A program made the position numbers and the translations under genes. Positions 36,105 through 48,044 of a DNA stretch of 64,000 bases are shown here, piece by piece. The stretch is from CAWDDA01 sp963813345 (GTDB lineage: Bacteria > Acidobacteriota > Blastocatellia > RBC074). The DNA is taken from assembly GCA_963813345.1 (NCBI GenBank), contig CAWEYR010000004.1:1-64000 (forward strand), in the 5' to 3' direction. The notes below the pieces were generated by a model. It did no database searches. It had not been told where the DNA came from and was given only the letters and a program-made list of their open reading frames with translations. The stretch's first letter is position 1. Every line of letters begins with the position of its first letter.

Positions 36105-37114
36105 ATGCGTATCTTCGGCTTTCTCGCCGTGGTCATCGTCCTCTCGGCCGGCTCGGCGCAGTCGAACGCGCCCAGGAACGATCTGCCGCAGCCATACCAG
36201 ACCGCACGCGACTGGGGTGAGCTGCCTCCGGGCGTGAAATGGGCGGCAGTGACCGCGATCGAGCCGGCACCTGACGGCAGCATCTACGTGATCCATCGAT
36301 GCTTCGCCAACTCCTGCGCGAACCGGCCCGAGGCGCCGATCCTCAAGTACGACAGCAACGGAAAGCTGCTCGCATCGTGGGGCTCGAGGATGTTCATCTT
36401 TCCACATGGCGGGACGGTCGATCGCGACGGCAACCTGTGGGTCACCGACGCGCGAGGCGACAACCCTTCGCCATCGGCCACCAGGTCTTCAAGTTCAATC
36501 CAGACGGAAAGATCCTGATGACGCTCGGCAAGGCGGGCGTGAGCGGATCGGCGCCAGGCCTCTTCGATCAGCCGACCGACGTCGTGATCGCGCCAGGCGG
36601 CGAGATCTTCGTGACCGACAGCCATCGCAACGGCAAGAACAATCGCGTGGTCAAGTTCACGAAGGACGGCACCTACGTCAAGGAGTGGGGCAAGAAAGGG
36701 TCGGGGCGAGGCGAGATGAGCGAGCCGCACACCATCGCGATGGATTCGCGCGGCCGGCTGTTCGTCGGTGATCGCGAGAACAACCGGATTCAGATCTTCG
36801 ATCAGGACGGCCGGTATCTCGACGAGTGGCGACAGTTCGGGCGCCCGAGCGGAATCTTCATTACGAAGGACGACACGATCTACGTGGCGGACTCGGAGTC
36901 GGGCCCCGACACCGGTGCGCATGAGCTAACCGGGATCAAGAAAGGCATCCGCATCGGCAATGCTCGAGATGGATCGGTGACGGCATTCATCGAGGATATG
37001 GAATCGACAACGGCGGACCATTCGGGTGCCGAAGGCGTCGGCGTCGACCTGCACGGAAATGTCTACGGCGCGGTGGTGCGGCGGCAGATGCTCGAACGTC
37101 ACGTCAAGAAATAG
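36105..37114 (+). CDS. Secreted NHL-repeat six-bladed propeller, PAL-like (one frameshift)
   Basis: About 335 residues. GGAGG precedes ATG 36105, which opens signal peptide MRIFGFLAVVIVLSAGSAQ. NHL blades follow: GTVDRDGNLWVTDARGDN, then after a shift near 36470 VFKFNPDGKILMTLGKAGV, APGGEIFVTDSHRNGKNNRV, TIAMDSRGRLFVGDRENNRI and QIFDQDGRYLDEW. The arrangement matches secreted propellers annotated as peptidyl-alpha-hydroxyglycine alpha-amidating lyase-like; enzymatic activity is not assured. The aquaporin gene follows by 16 nt. Confidence 0.85.
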
Positions 37115-37130
37115 ATGTTAGGATTCGCGA

Positions 37131-37757
37131 ATGGCTAAGTACCTCACCGAGTTCATCGGCACGTTCTTCCTCGTCTCGACGATCGGCTACACGGTAATTA
37201 CGCCCGGCGCGGGTGACATGGCGCCGCTCGCCATTGGCGCGGCGCTGATGGTCATGATCTACGCCGGCGGCCACGTCTCGGGCGGCCACTACAATCCGGC
37301 GGTGACTCTCGCCGTCTATTTGCGCGGACGTTGCTCCGCGGCCGACGTTATTCCCTACTGGATCGCGCAGCTCGCCGGCGCCGCAATCGCCGCGATGATC
37401 GTGCTCTTCATGAAGGGCAATCCGGTGGTGACGCCGATGGAACTGGACGTGACGAAGGCGCTCGTGGCGGAATTCCTCTACACGTTCGCGCTCTGTTACG
37501 TCGTGCTCAACATCGCCACGGCAAAGGCCACGAGCGGCAACTCCGCGTATGGGCTCGCGATCGGCTTCACGGTCCTCACCGGCGCGTATGCGGTGGGCGG
37601 CATTTCCGGCGGCGCTTTCAATCCTGCGGTGGCAGTCGGCGCCACGATGATGGGCCTGCAGTCGATGGCGAATATCTGGATCTTCCTGGTGGCGAATCTC
37701 GCCGCCGGCGCGGTCGCCGGGGTGCTCTTCAAGTCGATGCACCCGCAGGATCGCTGA
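37131..37757 (+). CDS. Aquaporin / MIP-family channel
   Basis: 208 residues, six membrane segments. The two half-helix motifs are SGGHYNPAVTL (Asn55) and GGAFNPAVAVG (Asn164). N-terminal MAKYLTEFIGTFFLVSTIGY has the conserved Glu and Thr-Phe of the family. The selectivity filter cannot be assigned reliably by eye, so water against glycerol or small neutral solutes stays open. Confidence 0.93.
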   Translation: MAKYLTEFIGTFFLVSTIGYTVITPGAGDMAPLAIGAALMVMIYAGGHVSGGHYNPAVTLAVYLRGRCSAADVIPYWIAQLAGAAIAAMIVLFMKGNPVVTPMELDVTKALVAEFLYTFALCYVVLNIATAKATSGNSAYGLAIGFTVLTGAYAVGGISGGAFNPAVAVGATMMGLQSMANIWIFLVANLAAGAVAGVLFKSMHPQDR

Positions 37758-37884
37758 CGCTCAGGGCGGGCGTCCGGCCGCGCAAGTCCCCCAACGCGAG
37801 GAGCCCGGCAACGAACCTGGCGCCGGTCGTGACGATATACTTCTCGGCTACGAGCTCGCCCGTTTTTGCCTGAGGACTGCTTCG

Positions 37885-40800
37885 ATGACTCACCCGAACC
37901 TGATGCGTGCAGCGGCTGCCATCGCGTTGACCGCCTTGATCTTCTCCGCTCCCACCGCCACGCGCGTCACCGCGCAGGGCGACGCCAATCAACTGGTGCC
38001 GCCGAACGCCTACAAGGATCTGAAATGGCGCAGCGTCGGCGCGACGCGTGGCGGACGCGTCACCGCGTACTCCGGCGTGCGGCAGCAGCCGCACACGTTT
38101 TATTTCGGCGGCGTCGGCGGCGGCGTGTGGAAAACCGACGATGCCGGCATCACGTGGGCGCCGATTAGCGACGGGCAGATCACGACGACCGGATCGATCG
38201 GTTCGATCGACGTCGCGCCGTCGGATCCCAATCACGTCTGGGTCGGCACCGGCAGCGCCGCGATCCGCTCGAACGTGATTATCGGCCGCGGCGTCTACAA
38301 GTCGACCGACGCGGGCAGGCAAGTGGGAGTTCATGGGCCTCAAGGAGTCCGGGCAGATTGGCGGCATCAAGGTCCATCCGCTCAACACCAACACCGTGTG
38401 GCTCGCGGCGCTCGGCTCGCCGTTCGGTCCGAACGACGAGCGCGGCATCTTCAAGACCACCGATGGCGGCAAGACCTGGAAGAAGACGCTGTTCGTGAAC
38501 AACGAGACCGGCGGACGCGACATCGAAGTGGACTGGGAGAATCCCGACATCCTGTACGCGGCGATGTATCGCGGCTTCCGCAAGGGATGGGACATCATCA
38601 GCGGCGGTCCGGCCAGCGAAGGCGGGATCTACAAGTCGACTGACGGCGGCGAGACGTGGAAGAAGATCAGCGCCGGCCTTCCGGCCAAATTGATCGGCAA
38701 GATCGACATCGACATCGCGCGCAGCAATCCCAAGGTCCTCTACGCGATGGTCGAGGCGCCTGGCAACGAAGGCGGGCTGTACCGCTCGAACGACGCCGGC
38801 GAATCGTGGACGCTCGTCAACAGCAGCCAGCGCCTGCGCGCCCGCCCGTTCTATTTCCACTACGCCACGGTCAACCCGAAGAACGAAAACGAAGTGTGGG
38901 TGAACGAGCTCGGGCTGCACAAGTCGACCGACGGCGGCAAGACCTTCACGTCCGTCGAGACGCCGCACGGCGACAACCACGGCATGTGGTTCAACCCCGA
39001 CAACCCGAGCATCATCCTGCAGGTCAACGACGGCGGCGCCAACGTCAGCCTCAACGGCGCCCGCAGCTGGTCGACGATCCTCAACCAGCCGACCGCCGAG
39101 TACTACATGGTCGCGGTCGACGAGCAGTATCCGTATCGCCTCTACATGCCGCAGCAGGACAACAGCACGCTGATCATCCCGAGCATCCCGCCGGTGTCGT
39201 GGGGCTTCGAGCATCCCGCGCAGGCGTGGTCGCAGGCGTCAGGATGCGAGACCGGCCAGATCTGGCCGAAGAAGAACGGCAAGGTGGTGTGGGGCGCGTG
39301 CAAGGGCGAGGTCGGCCGCTACAACATCGACACCGGGCAGGAGAAGCACTACTGGGTGTATCCGCAGAACCGCTACGGCCACGATCCGGACGAGATCAAG
39401 TACCGCTTCCCGCGCCAGACGGTCGTCTACGTGTCGCCGCATGACGAGCGCGTCATCTACCAGGCCTCGCACGTGCTCCATCGCTCGACGGACGAAGGCA
39501 TTTCGTGGGACATCATCAGCCCCGATCTGACCGCCAAGGAACCGCAGTATCAGATCGTCTCGGGCAATCCGATCACGCGGGACGTCACCGGCGAAGAGGT
39601 CTACTCGACGATTTACGCGATGATCGAATCGCGCCTCGAGCGCGGCGTGATCTGGGTCGGCGCCAACGACGGTCCCGGTCAGCGTGACGCGCGACAACGG
39701 CAAGACCTGGAAGAACGTGACGCCGAAGGATCTGGTCGGCGCGCGCATCCAGACCGTCGAGGATTCGCCGCACATGAAAGGCCGCGCCTATATCGCCGGC
39801 TATCGCTTCATGCGCGAGCACGATCTCAAGCCGTACATCTACCGCACGGACAACTACGGCGAGACCTGGACGCTGCTGACCGACGGCAAGAACGGCATGC
39901 CGATCGATCACCCGACGCGCGTCATTCGCGAGGATCCGCGCCAGGCCGGCCTGCTCTACGCCGGCACCGAGTTCGGCTTCTTCGTCTCGTTCAATGGCGG
40001 CAAGAACTGGCAGCCGCTGCAGCAGAACCTGCCGGCGACGCCGATCACCGACATCAAGGTGCATCGCAACGATCTTGTGATCTCGACGATGGGGCGGTCG
40101 GCGTGGATCATGGACAACATCACGCCGCTGCAGGAGCTCGCGCGGATCGTGAATGCGACGCCTACGGCCGCGGGCGGGCACGATGGGGCGCTTGCAGGCT
40201 CCGGCTTCAGCCGCGACCGAATCGAGCAACAGCAGCTGCCCGCAGTCGCGCTGTTCCAGCCGCGCGAGGCCATCCGCTATCGCAGCAGCACCGCGCCGCT
40301 ACTCGAGCGTCGAACCCGAGTACCCCGCTCCAGTGCGCGCAGTTCGATCTCTACTTCGCGAGCGCGCCCGGCGCGGACACCAAGCTCGAAGTGCTCGACG
40401 CCGGCGGCGCCGCGCTCCGCACCTGGAACGTGCGCGCCGCCGCAAGAGCGCCGGCGCGCCGGCGCAGGAGATGCGCGGGCCATTCTCGCCGCGGCGGCGG
40501 CGGCTCGACCAGCATCCGCGCCGAAGCCGGCATGCAGCGCATCCGTGGGACCTGCGCTACCCCGGTCCATGGACGGCGCAGAATCCGGCCGGCGGCGCCG
40601 GCGGGCCGATGGTGCCGCCCGGGAAGTACAGCGTCCGTCTCACCTCGGGCGGCCAGACCATCACGCGGACGTTCGAGCTCGAAGTCGGATCCGCGCGTCG
40701 CCGCCGACGGCGTCACCGACGCGGCGATCGCCGAGCAGGTGAAGTTCCAGCTGCAGGTGCGCGATGCCATCAGCGACGCGCGCAAGCTCCAGCAGTCGAT

Positions 40801-41090
40801 CGAACAGGCGATGCAGAAGGCCGGCCTGAAGCCGCAGCTCGCGCCCGGCCGTGCCCGGCGACTCGCCGAGCACGACCAAGTACGATCATCCGCTGCAGCA
40901 GCTCTACGCGCGCGTGGTCGACACGCCTGGCATCTACACGCAGCCGATGTTGATCAGCCAGTTGAACAACATCCAGCGCATGGTCACGCAGGCCGATCAG
41001 CGCGTCGGCCGCGACGCGCACGAACGCTACGCGGATCTGATCAAGGAGATGCAGGCGATCGAGGCGCAGCTGAAGAAGATCGGCTCGTAG
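37885..41090 (+). CDS. Large secreted BNR/sortilin-like beta-propeller protein (multiple frameshifts)
   Basis: About 1068 residues with an N-terminal signal peptide (MRAAAAIALTALIFSAPTAT). Repeated BNR/Asp-box units are visible: GGVWKTDDAGITWAPISDG, GIFKTTDGGKTWKKTLF, IYKSTDGGETWKKISAG, LYRSNDAGESWTLVNSS, LHKSTDGGKTFTSVE and VTRDNGKTWKNVTPKD, characteristic of VPS10/sortilin-like or sialidase-fold propellers. A C-terminal Gln/Lys-rich helical region ends QAIEAQLKKIGS. Frames change near 38320, 39680, 40315, 40480, 40560, 40690 and 40850. Function is unknown; it is probably an extracellular or periplasmic binding or hydrolytic protein. Confidence 0.85.
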
Positions 41091-41173
41091 TCCGCACTGC
41101 TGAACTCGGATTGCTGACAATTGACGATGCTCGAGCCGTTGGCGCCGTCGTCCTCACTGCATTAGTCTCGACC

Positions 41174-41202
41174 TTGACCCGGACGGGGGCCAGGAGTGTA
41201 AT
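41174..41202 (+). promoter_or_regulatory. Sigma-70-type promoter of the TonB receptor gene
   Basis: -35 TTGACC (41174-41179), 17-nt spacer, -10 TGTAAT (41197-41202). The leader to ATG 41269 is about 60 nt and contains a GGGAGG ribosome site. Confidence 0.6.
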
Positions 41203-41268
41203 GGCCCTCGTCATTTCGCCGGCGTCGCCCTTATCGCGAGATCCCACCATGTTTCAGGGAGGCGGCAA

Positions 41269-44252
41269 ATGGGTCGAGTCCACGTCGTGTCGGCTTGGTT
41301 GGTGGCCGCATTCGTCCTCGCGGCACCCGCAGCAGCTCAACAAGGCACCGCGCAAATCAGCGGCAAGTTGACCGATGCACAGGGGGCGGTCCTCCCCGGC
41401 GTCTCGGTCGTCGGTCAGGAACGAGGAGACCGGCGCCACGCGCGAGCTGACGAGCAGCGTCGAAGGCACCTACCTCGCGGCGCAGCTCACACCCGGCCGC
41501 TATGCCGTCACCGCGAAGCTGCCGGGATTTCAAACGATGGCGCGCAGCGGCCTCGTGCTGCTCGTCGGCACGACGCTGACGATCAATCTCACGCTAGTCG
41601 TCGGCGGCATCGAGGAGAGCGTCACCGTCACCGGGCAATCGCCGCTCGTGGACACGACCAGCGCCACCGTCGGGGGCAACATCGGCACCGCCGAGCTCAG
41701 CGAGCTGCCGGCGATGAATCGCAACTATTTCTCCGCGGTGGCGCTGCTGCCCGGCGTGCAGTTCTCGCCGTCGAACCAGATGGGCAACGACACCATCGTC
41801 GCCAACGGCCAGACCTCGCAGAACACCAACGTCTCGGTCGACGGCGGCTACAACGCGGACGATGCGCTCGGCACGAGCTCCGGCGCGCAGGTGCGGACGC
41901 CACTCGAGGCGGTCCAGGAATTCCAGGTCCTGACCAGCATGTACGACGCGGAGTTCGGCCGCGCCAGCGGCGCGATCGTCAACGCCGTCAGCAAGTCCGG
42001 CACCAACCAGTTGCGGGGCGTGCTGTTCGGCTACGGCGCAGCCAACGCGCTGACGGCCGAGGACTATTTCGTCAACCGCAACAACCTCCCGAAGCCCACC
42101 ACCACCAAGCGCGAATGGGGCGGCGTGGTTGGCGGGCCGATCATCAAGAACAAGCTGCACTTCTTCGGCAGCCTCGAGCGCCAGGTCGACAACCCGAACC
42201 GCTCGCGCGTGTTCGAAACGCGGCCGGACCAGAACTTTGCCATCGCGGAAGACCGCACCGACTGGAACACGCTGATTCGGGTCGATCACCAGATCAGTCA
42301 GTCGCACAGCTGGGCGGTGCGCTGGCTGCGCGAATGGGCGCCGCAGTGGAACACGATCGGCAACCGGCAAACGCCGGAATCGGCGCAGGATGAAACCGAC
42401 CTCGATCAGACCGCGGTCGGCACGCTGACCAGCGTGATCGGCGACTCGCACGTCAATACCGTGCGCATCGCGCGGACCTGGGAGCACTGGTGGCACGGCA
42501 ATGCCTGCTTCCGCGCGCAGGGCCCGAATCCGGATCGCGCCGGTTTCAACTTCGGACAGGAGACCGACGGCCAGCAGATGCTGTGCCCGCCGCAACTGAG
42601 CTATCAGAGCTTCCTCGGCCAGGCCAGCACCGAATCGCAGGGACCGTGGGACTCGAACTACCAGATCGAGGACGACTTCTCGTGGTTCATTCCCGGCAAG
42701 AAGGGCGACCACGAAATGAAGGTCGGCGCGCGCTACAACTACACCGAGCTCAAGCGCGTCTCGCAGATCAACGAGAACGGCACCTTCACGATCAACAGCG
42801 ACGCGCCGTTCAACGCCGCCGATCCGCGCACCTATCCGGAGCGGCTGTCGATCCGGATGGGCACGTTCAACGAGTTCATCAAGAACCACACCGTCGAGCT
42901 CTACGCGCAGGACAAATGGAAGCTCGGCGGCCGGACGACGCTGAGCATCGGCGTCCGCTACGACCTCGAGATCATCCCGATCGATGAGACCGACAACCCG
43001 CTGTTCAGCGGATCGAAGAACCATCCCGTCGACCGCAACAACATCGCGCCGCGCATCGGATTCAGCCGCACGTTCGACGATCGCGGCAAGTCGGTGCTGC
43101 GCGGCGGCTACGGCATCTTCTACAACCGCACCATCCTCGGCGCGATCGACGATGTGCTCGAATTGTCGAAGTACACGACATCGAACGTCGTCAATTTCCC
43201 GAACGCCAGCGCCGATCCCGGGCCGTCCGCGGGCCGCTTCCCGACCGATCCGTTCCTCGTGAACGGGCCGTGTCGTCAATCGGGCGCTGCTCGAACCAGA
43301 TGTTCCCGCCGGGCGCGCGCATCAAGAACGCCGGCGTCGTCGATCTTCGACGCGCCCGGACGCCAGCAGCCCTTCGCGCACCAGGCGACCATCGGGTTCG
43401 GCCGCGAGCTGACGCCGACGATCGCGATCAACGCCGACTTCGTGCACACGGCGAACCGCGACATGTTCCTGGCGCGGAACCTCAACCCGATGGTGCGCGC
43501 CAACACGACGCGCACCGGCGCGATCACGCAGGGTCAACGCGTTCGGCGTGCTCGACGAGGCCTACACCGAGCGCGTCTGGGTGATGGAAAACACCGGCTA
43601 CAACGACTACGACGCCTTGAACATCTCGCTCGAGAAGCGGTTCGCCAACAGCTGGTCGGGCCGCATCTCGTATTCGCTGTCGAAATCGTTTGGGACCGCG
43701 GAGAACCAGGCCGACAAGAACACCTTCCAGACGCTGACCGATCGCTCAACCTCGATCAGTGGGAAGCGCCGTCGAGCGTCGATCGCCGGCACATTCTTGC
43801 CCTCAACGGCCGCATGGACGTCCCGAAGACGCATGGCGCGACGCTGGCGGCGACGTTCAGGTACATGACCGGCGCGCCGTTCACGATCTTCAACAGCAAC
43901 ATCGACGTCGATCGGAACGGCGAGCTCACCGATCCGTCGCCGGCGGGCACCTACAGCGGGACGGCGCCCGACGCCGCGGTGTTGACCGACGTCAAGAACG
44001 ACGGCGGCCGGAACGGCGCCATCGGTCCCGACTACCTGCAGCTCGACCTGCGCGCCGGCTGGCGGGGGCGGATCCATGGCGAGCAGGCCGTCGAAGATCT
44101 TCTTCGACATCTTCAACGTCACCAACCGCGCCAACTTCGACAATCCGTCCGGCGATGAGCGCGTGAACTCGACGTTCCTCGTGCTGACGAACCTGCGCGG
44201 CGGCGGCGGCTTCCCGCGCCAGGCGCAATTCGGCGTCCGCTACACATTCTGA
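41269..44252 (+). CDS. Oar-type TonB-dependent receptor with carboxypeptidase-like N-domain (frameshifted)
   Basis: About 990 residues. Signal peptide (ATG 41269, SAWLVAAFVLAAPAAAQQ) and a carboxypeptidase-regulatory-like Ig domain (ISGKLTDAQGAVLPGVSVV ... RYAVTAKLPGFQTMA). The plug includes SVTVTGQSPLVDTTSATVGG, NRNYFSAVALLPGVQFSP, NTNVSVDGGYNADD and EFQVLTSMYDAEFGRASGAI. The barrel ends QFGVRYTF, with the terminal Phe expected for BAM recognition. Frames change near 41425, 43265, 43345, 43540, 43745 and 44095. Oar-type receptors of Acidobacteria are outer-membrane transporters of unknown, probably oligomeric, substrates. A strong hairpin follows the stop. Confidence 0.92.
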
Positions 44253-44261
44253 ACCATCACC

Positions 44262-44289
44262 GCAGGGCGCCGGACCGCCGGCGCCCTGC
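44262..44289 (+). terminator. Hairpin terminator after the TonB receptor
   Basis: Perfect 12-bp stem (GCAGGGCGCCGG and its complement) with a 4-nt loop ACCG, 9 nt after the stop codon. There is no real T tract, so termination may need Rho or simply protect the 3' end. Confidence 0.75.
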
Positions 44290-44305
44290 TATCATCCGGT
44301 CGCAT

Positions 44306-44958
44306 GTGCGACTTCGGTCACGCACAATCTCTGATCGCAAGGATTTCGGCTTCATCGTCGATGTGCCCGAAATCCGCTCGCTCATCTTCGAAACCCGACG
44401 CGCTGACCGAAGAGATCGACGACACGAAGGCGCGGGTCGAGGCGCTGCGTCCGGCTTTCGCGAGGTTGCTGGCGCGCGACGACTGGCTGCCGAAGGAATA
44501 CGGCGAGCCCGATCTCAAGAGCGGCATGGGCGGCGGCATCGGGCAGTACGCGCTCTATCGCGCCGAAGACGGATCGCTCTGCCTGTTCTCGCTCGTGATT
44601 CCTCCCGGCGCCGAGACGCCGATTCACGATCATCTCGCGTGGGGACTGATCGGCGTCTATCGCGGCGTCCAGGATGAAACGGTGTATCGCCGCACCGACG
44701 ATGGCCGCGACGAATCGCGGGCGCACGCTCGAAGTCGCGCGCCGGCAGACGGTGAAGCCCGGCGAGTTCTACACGCTGCTGCCGCCGCTCGACGACATTC
44801 ACTACGTGAAAACGATCTCCGACACGCCGTCGATCTCGATCCATCTCCTCGCCAACGACACCGCCTGTGTGACGCGTCATCGCTTCGACGCGGTGAGCGG
44901 CGTCGTCACGCCATTTCGCTCCGGCTACTCCAACGCGCGCTGCCCCGAGCGCGCCTAG
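44306..44958 (+). CDS. Cupin protein, cysteine dioxygenase-like (two frameshifts)
   Basis: About 217 residues from three frames (shifts near 44395 and 44715). Blocks: RKDFGFIVDVPEIRSLIF, DDTKARVEALRPAFARLL, YRAEDGSLCLFSLVIPPGAE, the metal-binding TPIHDHLAWGLIGVYRG and LLPPLDDIHYVKTISDTPSI, then SIHLLANDTACVTRHRF. The HxH and later His on a double-stranded beta-helix match the cysteine dioxygenase-like cupin group (Fe2+, thiol dioxygenation). Substrate not certain. The cystathionine beta-synthase gene lies 1.7 kb away, beyond the opposing membrane protein gene. Its 3' end overlaps that convergent gene by about 50 nt. Confidence 0.75.
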
Positions 44959-46654
44959 TCGAGCGAATGACAGGGCAGAACTGCCGGACGTTTTCTGCCT
45001 CTGCCTGCATTCCTTCGGCGGGGTTTTTCAGCAGCCGGTAGTGGCGCAGCAGCCGGTAGATCAAGACATCGTCATCGCGCGCGATCAGCTGGAGTGACGC
45101 GACCTTCTCGTACGGGTTGAAGCGATTGTCGGACGCGCCGTGATTCATGGCCCGCTGGTGCACCACGACGTGCGTGACACCGAGTTTCGACAAGGCCAGC
45201 AACGATTCGTCCGACGGGAACCCGCGCATCGCTTCGTAGGATTTCTCGTACGAAGGCGGCCGAAAACCGCTGTAGCCGTTCAGGATGGGCTTCCAGTGCC
45301 GCGTCGCGTTCACCATGTAAGGCGCGTTGAGGAACCACTGCTGCGGCATCGGGAACGGCGCCTCGGCCACGACCACGCCAGGCTCCTTCGACAGGGCGTC
45401 ATAGACGTCCGGCACGCCGTCGAACCACGTGTAGCCAATCGGCGCCCGTAGCGCCTCGCCATTGACCAGGAGCAGCACGGCAAGCACGGCGACGGGCAGG
45501 CTTCGCGCGTGCGTCCATGAGCGCGCGAGCGAAGCCATTCCGAAACCGGCGAGCACCGCGACCATCAGTAACACGACCTGGCCGATGCGATGGAGGGCAC
45601 GCACCGCCTGGAAGAGCGGGATTGACTCGTGCAGAACGCGGTAGAACGGCAGCAGCGGCGCAAACGACACCACGGCACAACCGGCCGCGGCGACGGCGCA
45701 CATCTGGAATCGAGGGTCGGCGGTGTTCCGCCGATCGCTGAAGGCGACGGCGATCAGTGCCAGGGCGACGAACCCGGGAAACGTGTTCGACGTCGCGAGG
45801 GCGCTGAAATCGCGGCTCCAGCGTTCGTAATGCACGCGCGATCCCGTCGACGCGTAGTTGACCAACGATGCCGCTTCCTCTTCGTCGGCGCCGCGCACGA
45901 ACCCCATCGCCTTGCTGACAACCGTGTATTGCGCGAGGTACGGCGACAACAGGAGTGCCGCAACCGCTCCAGCGGCCGCAATCCGTCCCATCGTCGACGC
46001 GCCGCCTCTCAGCAGTTCCCTGGCGCGCGCCAGGCACGCAAACAGCATCAGCCAGACCGAGAAGACCATCAGGTAGATCGACGTGAACGCGTTCAGCACG
46101 ACGCCTGCGGCCAGGGTCGCGACGTCGCCCAGGCGTCTTGCCACGATCAGCCGATCGAGGCCGAACAGAATCACCGCGATGAACTCGGCGTGAAGAAATT
46201 GCAGGTGCGTCAGGTGGACCAGCGTGAACGCGTTGAACGCCGCCAGCGAACCTGCGACGTAGCCCGCCGACCAGCTGCCCGTCCAGCGCCACACCAACAA
46301 GCAGAATGCCCAGCCCGTCAGCGCGAAGCCGATGAACGACGACGCGTTGTAGGCCAGCACGGCGTCGCCATCGAGCGCCATGATCGGCGCGGCGATGGCC
46401 CCCTGCACGAGCATCGCCTCCGAAAATGCCAGCGTGCGTTTTTCAGGATAGAAAATGTTGGCGTCGAAGAGGCGCGAGGGCGCGTGAACGAGGGTGTGTC
46501 CGACCCACCCCGCGGCCCAGACGTTCAGCGCGCCGTCGCCCTCGACGCGCGACCAGTGTCGCGGCGCCGACGGCATCGGCCACATGTGCATGGCAGCGAG
46601 GAGCACGAACACTGCCAGCGAGAACAAAACGGGGCGTGTATGATGGTTTGACAC
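44906..46654 (-). CDS. Polytopic membrane protein, GT-C-like
   Basis: About 582 residues. Many membrane segments can be seen (VLFSLAVFVLLAAMHMW, SFIGFALTGWAFCLLVW, VLNAFTSIYLMVFSVWLMLF, IAAAGAVAALLLSPYLAQYT, VVLLMVAVLAGFGMASLA, LPVAVLAVLLLVNG). A C-terminal soluble part includes GVTHVVVHQRAMNHG and DDDVLIYRLL. An acidic VEGDGALNVWAAGWVG lies after the first segment, where GT-C enzymes carry catalytic Asp. I take it as a GT-C-like or YfhO-like protein without firm assignment. The start is GTG 46654 or near, only 15 nt from the divergent CBS gene. The tail beyond RLLRHYRLL may be frameshifted read-through. Confidence 0.7.
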   Translation of the reverse strand: MSNHHTRPVLFSLAVFVLLAAMHMWPMPSAPRHWSRVEGDGALNVWAAGWVGHTLVHAPSRLFDANIFYPEKRTLAFSEAMLVQGAIAAPIMALDGDAVLAYNASSFIGFALTGWAFCLLVWRWTGSWSAGYVAGSLAAFNAFTLVHLTHLQFLHAEFIAVILFGLDRLIVARRLGDVATLAAGVVLNAFTSIYLMVFSVWLMLFACLARARELLRGGASTMGRIAAAGAVAALLLSPYLAQYTVVSKAMGFVRGADEEEAASLVNYASTGSRVHYERWSRDFSALATSNTFPGFVALALIAVAFSDRRNTADPRFQMCAVAAAGCAVVSFAPLLPFYRVLHESIPLFQAVRALHRIGQVVLLMVAVLAGFGMASLARSWTHARSLPVAVLAVLLLVNGEALRAPIGYTWFDGVPDVYDALSKEPGVVVAEAPFPMPQQWFLNAPYMVNATRHWKPILNGYSGFRPPSYEKSYEAMRGFPSDESLLALSKLGVTHVVVHQRAMNHGASDNRFNPYEKVASLQLIARDDDVLIYRLLRHYRLLKNPAEGMQAEAENVRQFCPVIRSTRRARGSARWSSRSEMA

Positions 46655-46668
46655 GACGTCGCTGCGCG

Positions 46669-48043
46669 ATGGCCAGACCAATCTACAACAACATCCTTGA
46701 AACGGTCGGCGATACGCCGCTCGTTCGCCTCAACCGCATCCCGAAGGGCATCGTCGCCGCGGACGTCTACGCCAAGATCGAAACGACCAATCCGGGCAAC
46801 TCGATCAAGGACCGGATGGCGATCAAGATGATTGAGGATGCCGAGAAGGCCGGCAAGTTGAAGCCTGGCGGCACCATCATCGAGGGCACCTCCGGCAACA
46901 CCGGCATGGGCCTCGCGATCGCGGCGGTCGTCAAGGGCTACAAGTGCATCTTCACGACGACCGACAAGCAGTCGAAGGAGAAGGTCGATGCGCTGCGGGC
47001 GTTCGGCGCCGAGGTGATCGTGTGCCCGACGGATGTCGATCCGGAGGATCCGCGCTCGTATTACTCGGTCTCGTCCCGCCTCGAGCGCGAGACGCCGAAT
47101 TCGTGGAAGGCGAATCAGTACGACAACCCCTCCAACGCGCAGGCGCATTACGAATGGACCGGGCCGGAGATCTGGGAGCAGACCGGCGGCAAGGTCGATC
47201 ACCTCGTCGTCGGCGTCGGCACCGGCGGCACGATTTGCGGCGTCGCGAAGTATCTGAAGGAGAAGAAGCCTTCGGTCAAGGCGTGGGGCATCGACACCTA
47301 CGGCTCGGTCTTCAAGAAGTACAAGGAGACCGGCGTCTTCGACAAGAACGAGATCTATCCGTACATCACCGAAGGCATCGGCGAGGACTTCCTGCCGCAG
47401 AACGTCGACTTCAGCCTGATCGATCACTTCGAGAAGGTGACCGATCGCGATGCGGCGATCATGACCGGCCGCATCGCGCGAGAAGAAGGCATCTTTGCCG
47501 GCAACTCGGCGGGCTCGGCGATGGCAGGCCTCATTCAACTGGCCGATCGCTTCAAGCAGGGCGAGACCGTCGTCGTGATCTTCCACGATCACGGCACGCG
47601 CTACCTCGGCAAGATGTACAACCCGGACTGGATGCGCGAGAAGGGCTTCATCGATCGCAAGGGCCTCACCGCGCGCGACCTCGTCGTCAATCGCGAGAAG
47701 GCGCCGCTCGTCACGATCGATCGCAACGACACGGTCGAAAAAGCCGCGCACATCATGACCGAGCATGCGTATTCGCAAATTCCGGTCACCGCGGACGGCC
47801 GCCTCATCGGCACCGTCAACGAAGGTTACTTGTATTCGGAGATCGTGAAGAACCCGGACGTGGTCCACGGACCGGTCGAAGCGATCATGCAGCCGGCCCT
47901 GCCCTTCGCGGACATTTCGACGAGCGTGGATGCGCTCGCGCAGATGCTGACACCGGAGAGCCCGGCCGTCCTGGTCCGCGACTTCAAGCTCGACGCCACC
48001 TACATCATTACGAGGTGGGACATTATCAAGGCGCTCTCTGGTC
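46669..48043 (+). CDS. Cystathionine beta-synthase / cysteine synthase with CBS domains
   Basis: About 455 conserved residues. The PLP domain has Lys47 in TTNPGNSIKDRMAIKM, GTSGNTGMGLAIAAV, the phosphate loop GVGTGGTICGVAKYL and FAGNSAGSAMAGL. The C-terminal CBS pair includes EKAAHIMTEHAYSQIPVTAD and VLVRDFKLDATYIITRWDII. It condenses serine (or acetylserine) with homocysteine or sulfide. No stop follows at the expected place: after IIKALSG the frame enters the CGGGCTT array and stays open to 48579, opposite the MFS gene. The end given is where homology stops. Divergent from the membrane protein gene. Confidence 0.92.
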
Positions 48044-48044
48044 C

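Noticed and set aside
41594..43279. Minus-strand open frame of about 560 codons opposite the TonB receptor
   Set aside because: Composition-driven shadow; the plus strand carries the plug and barrel motifs of the receptor.
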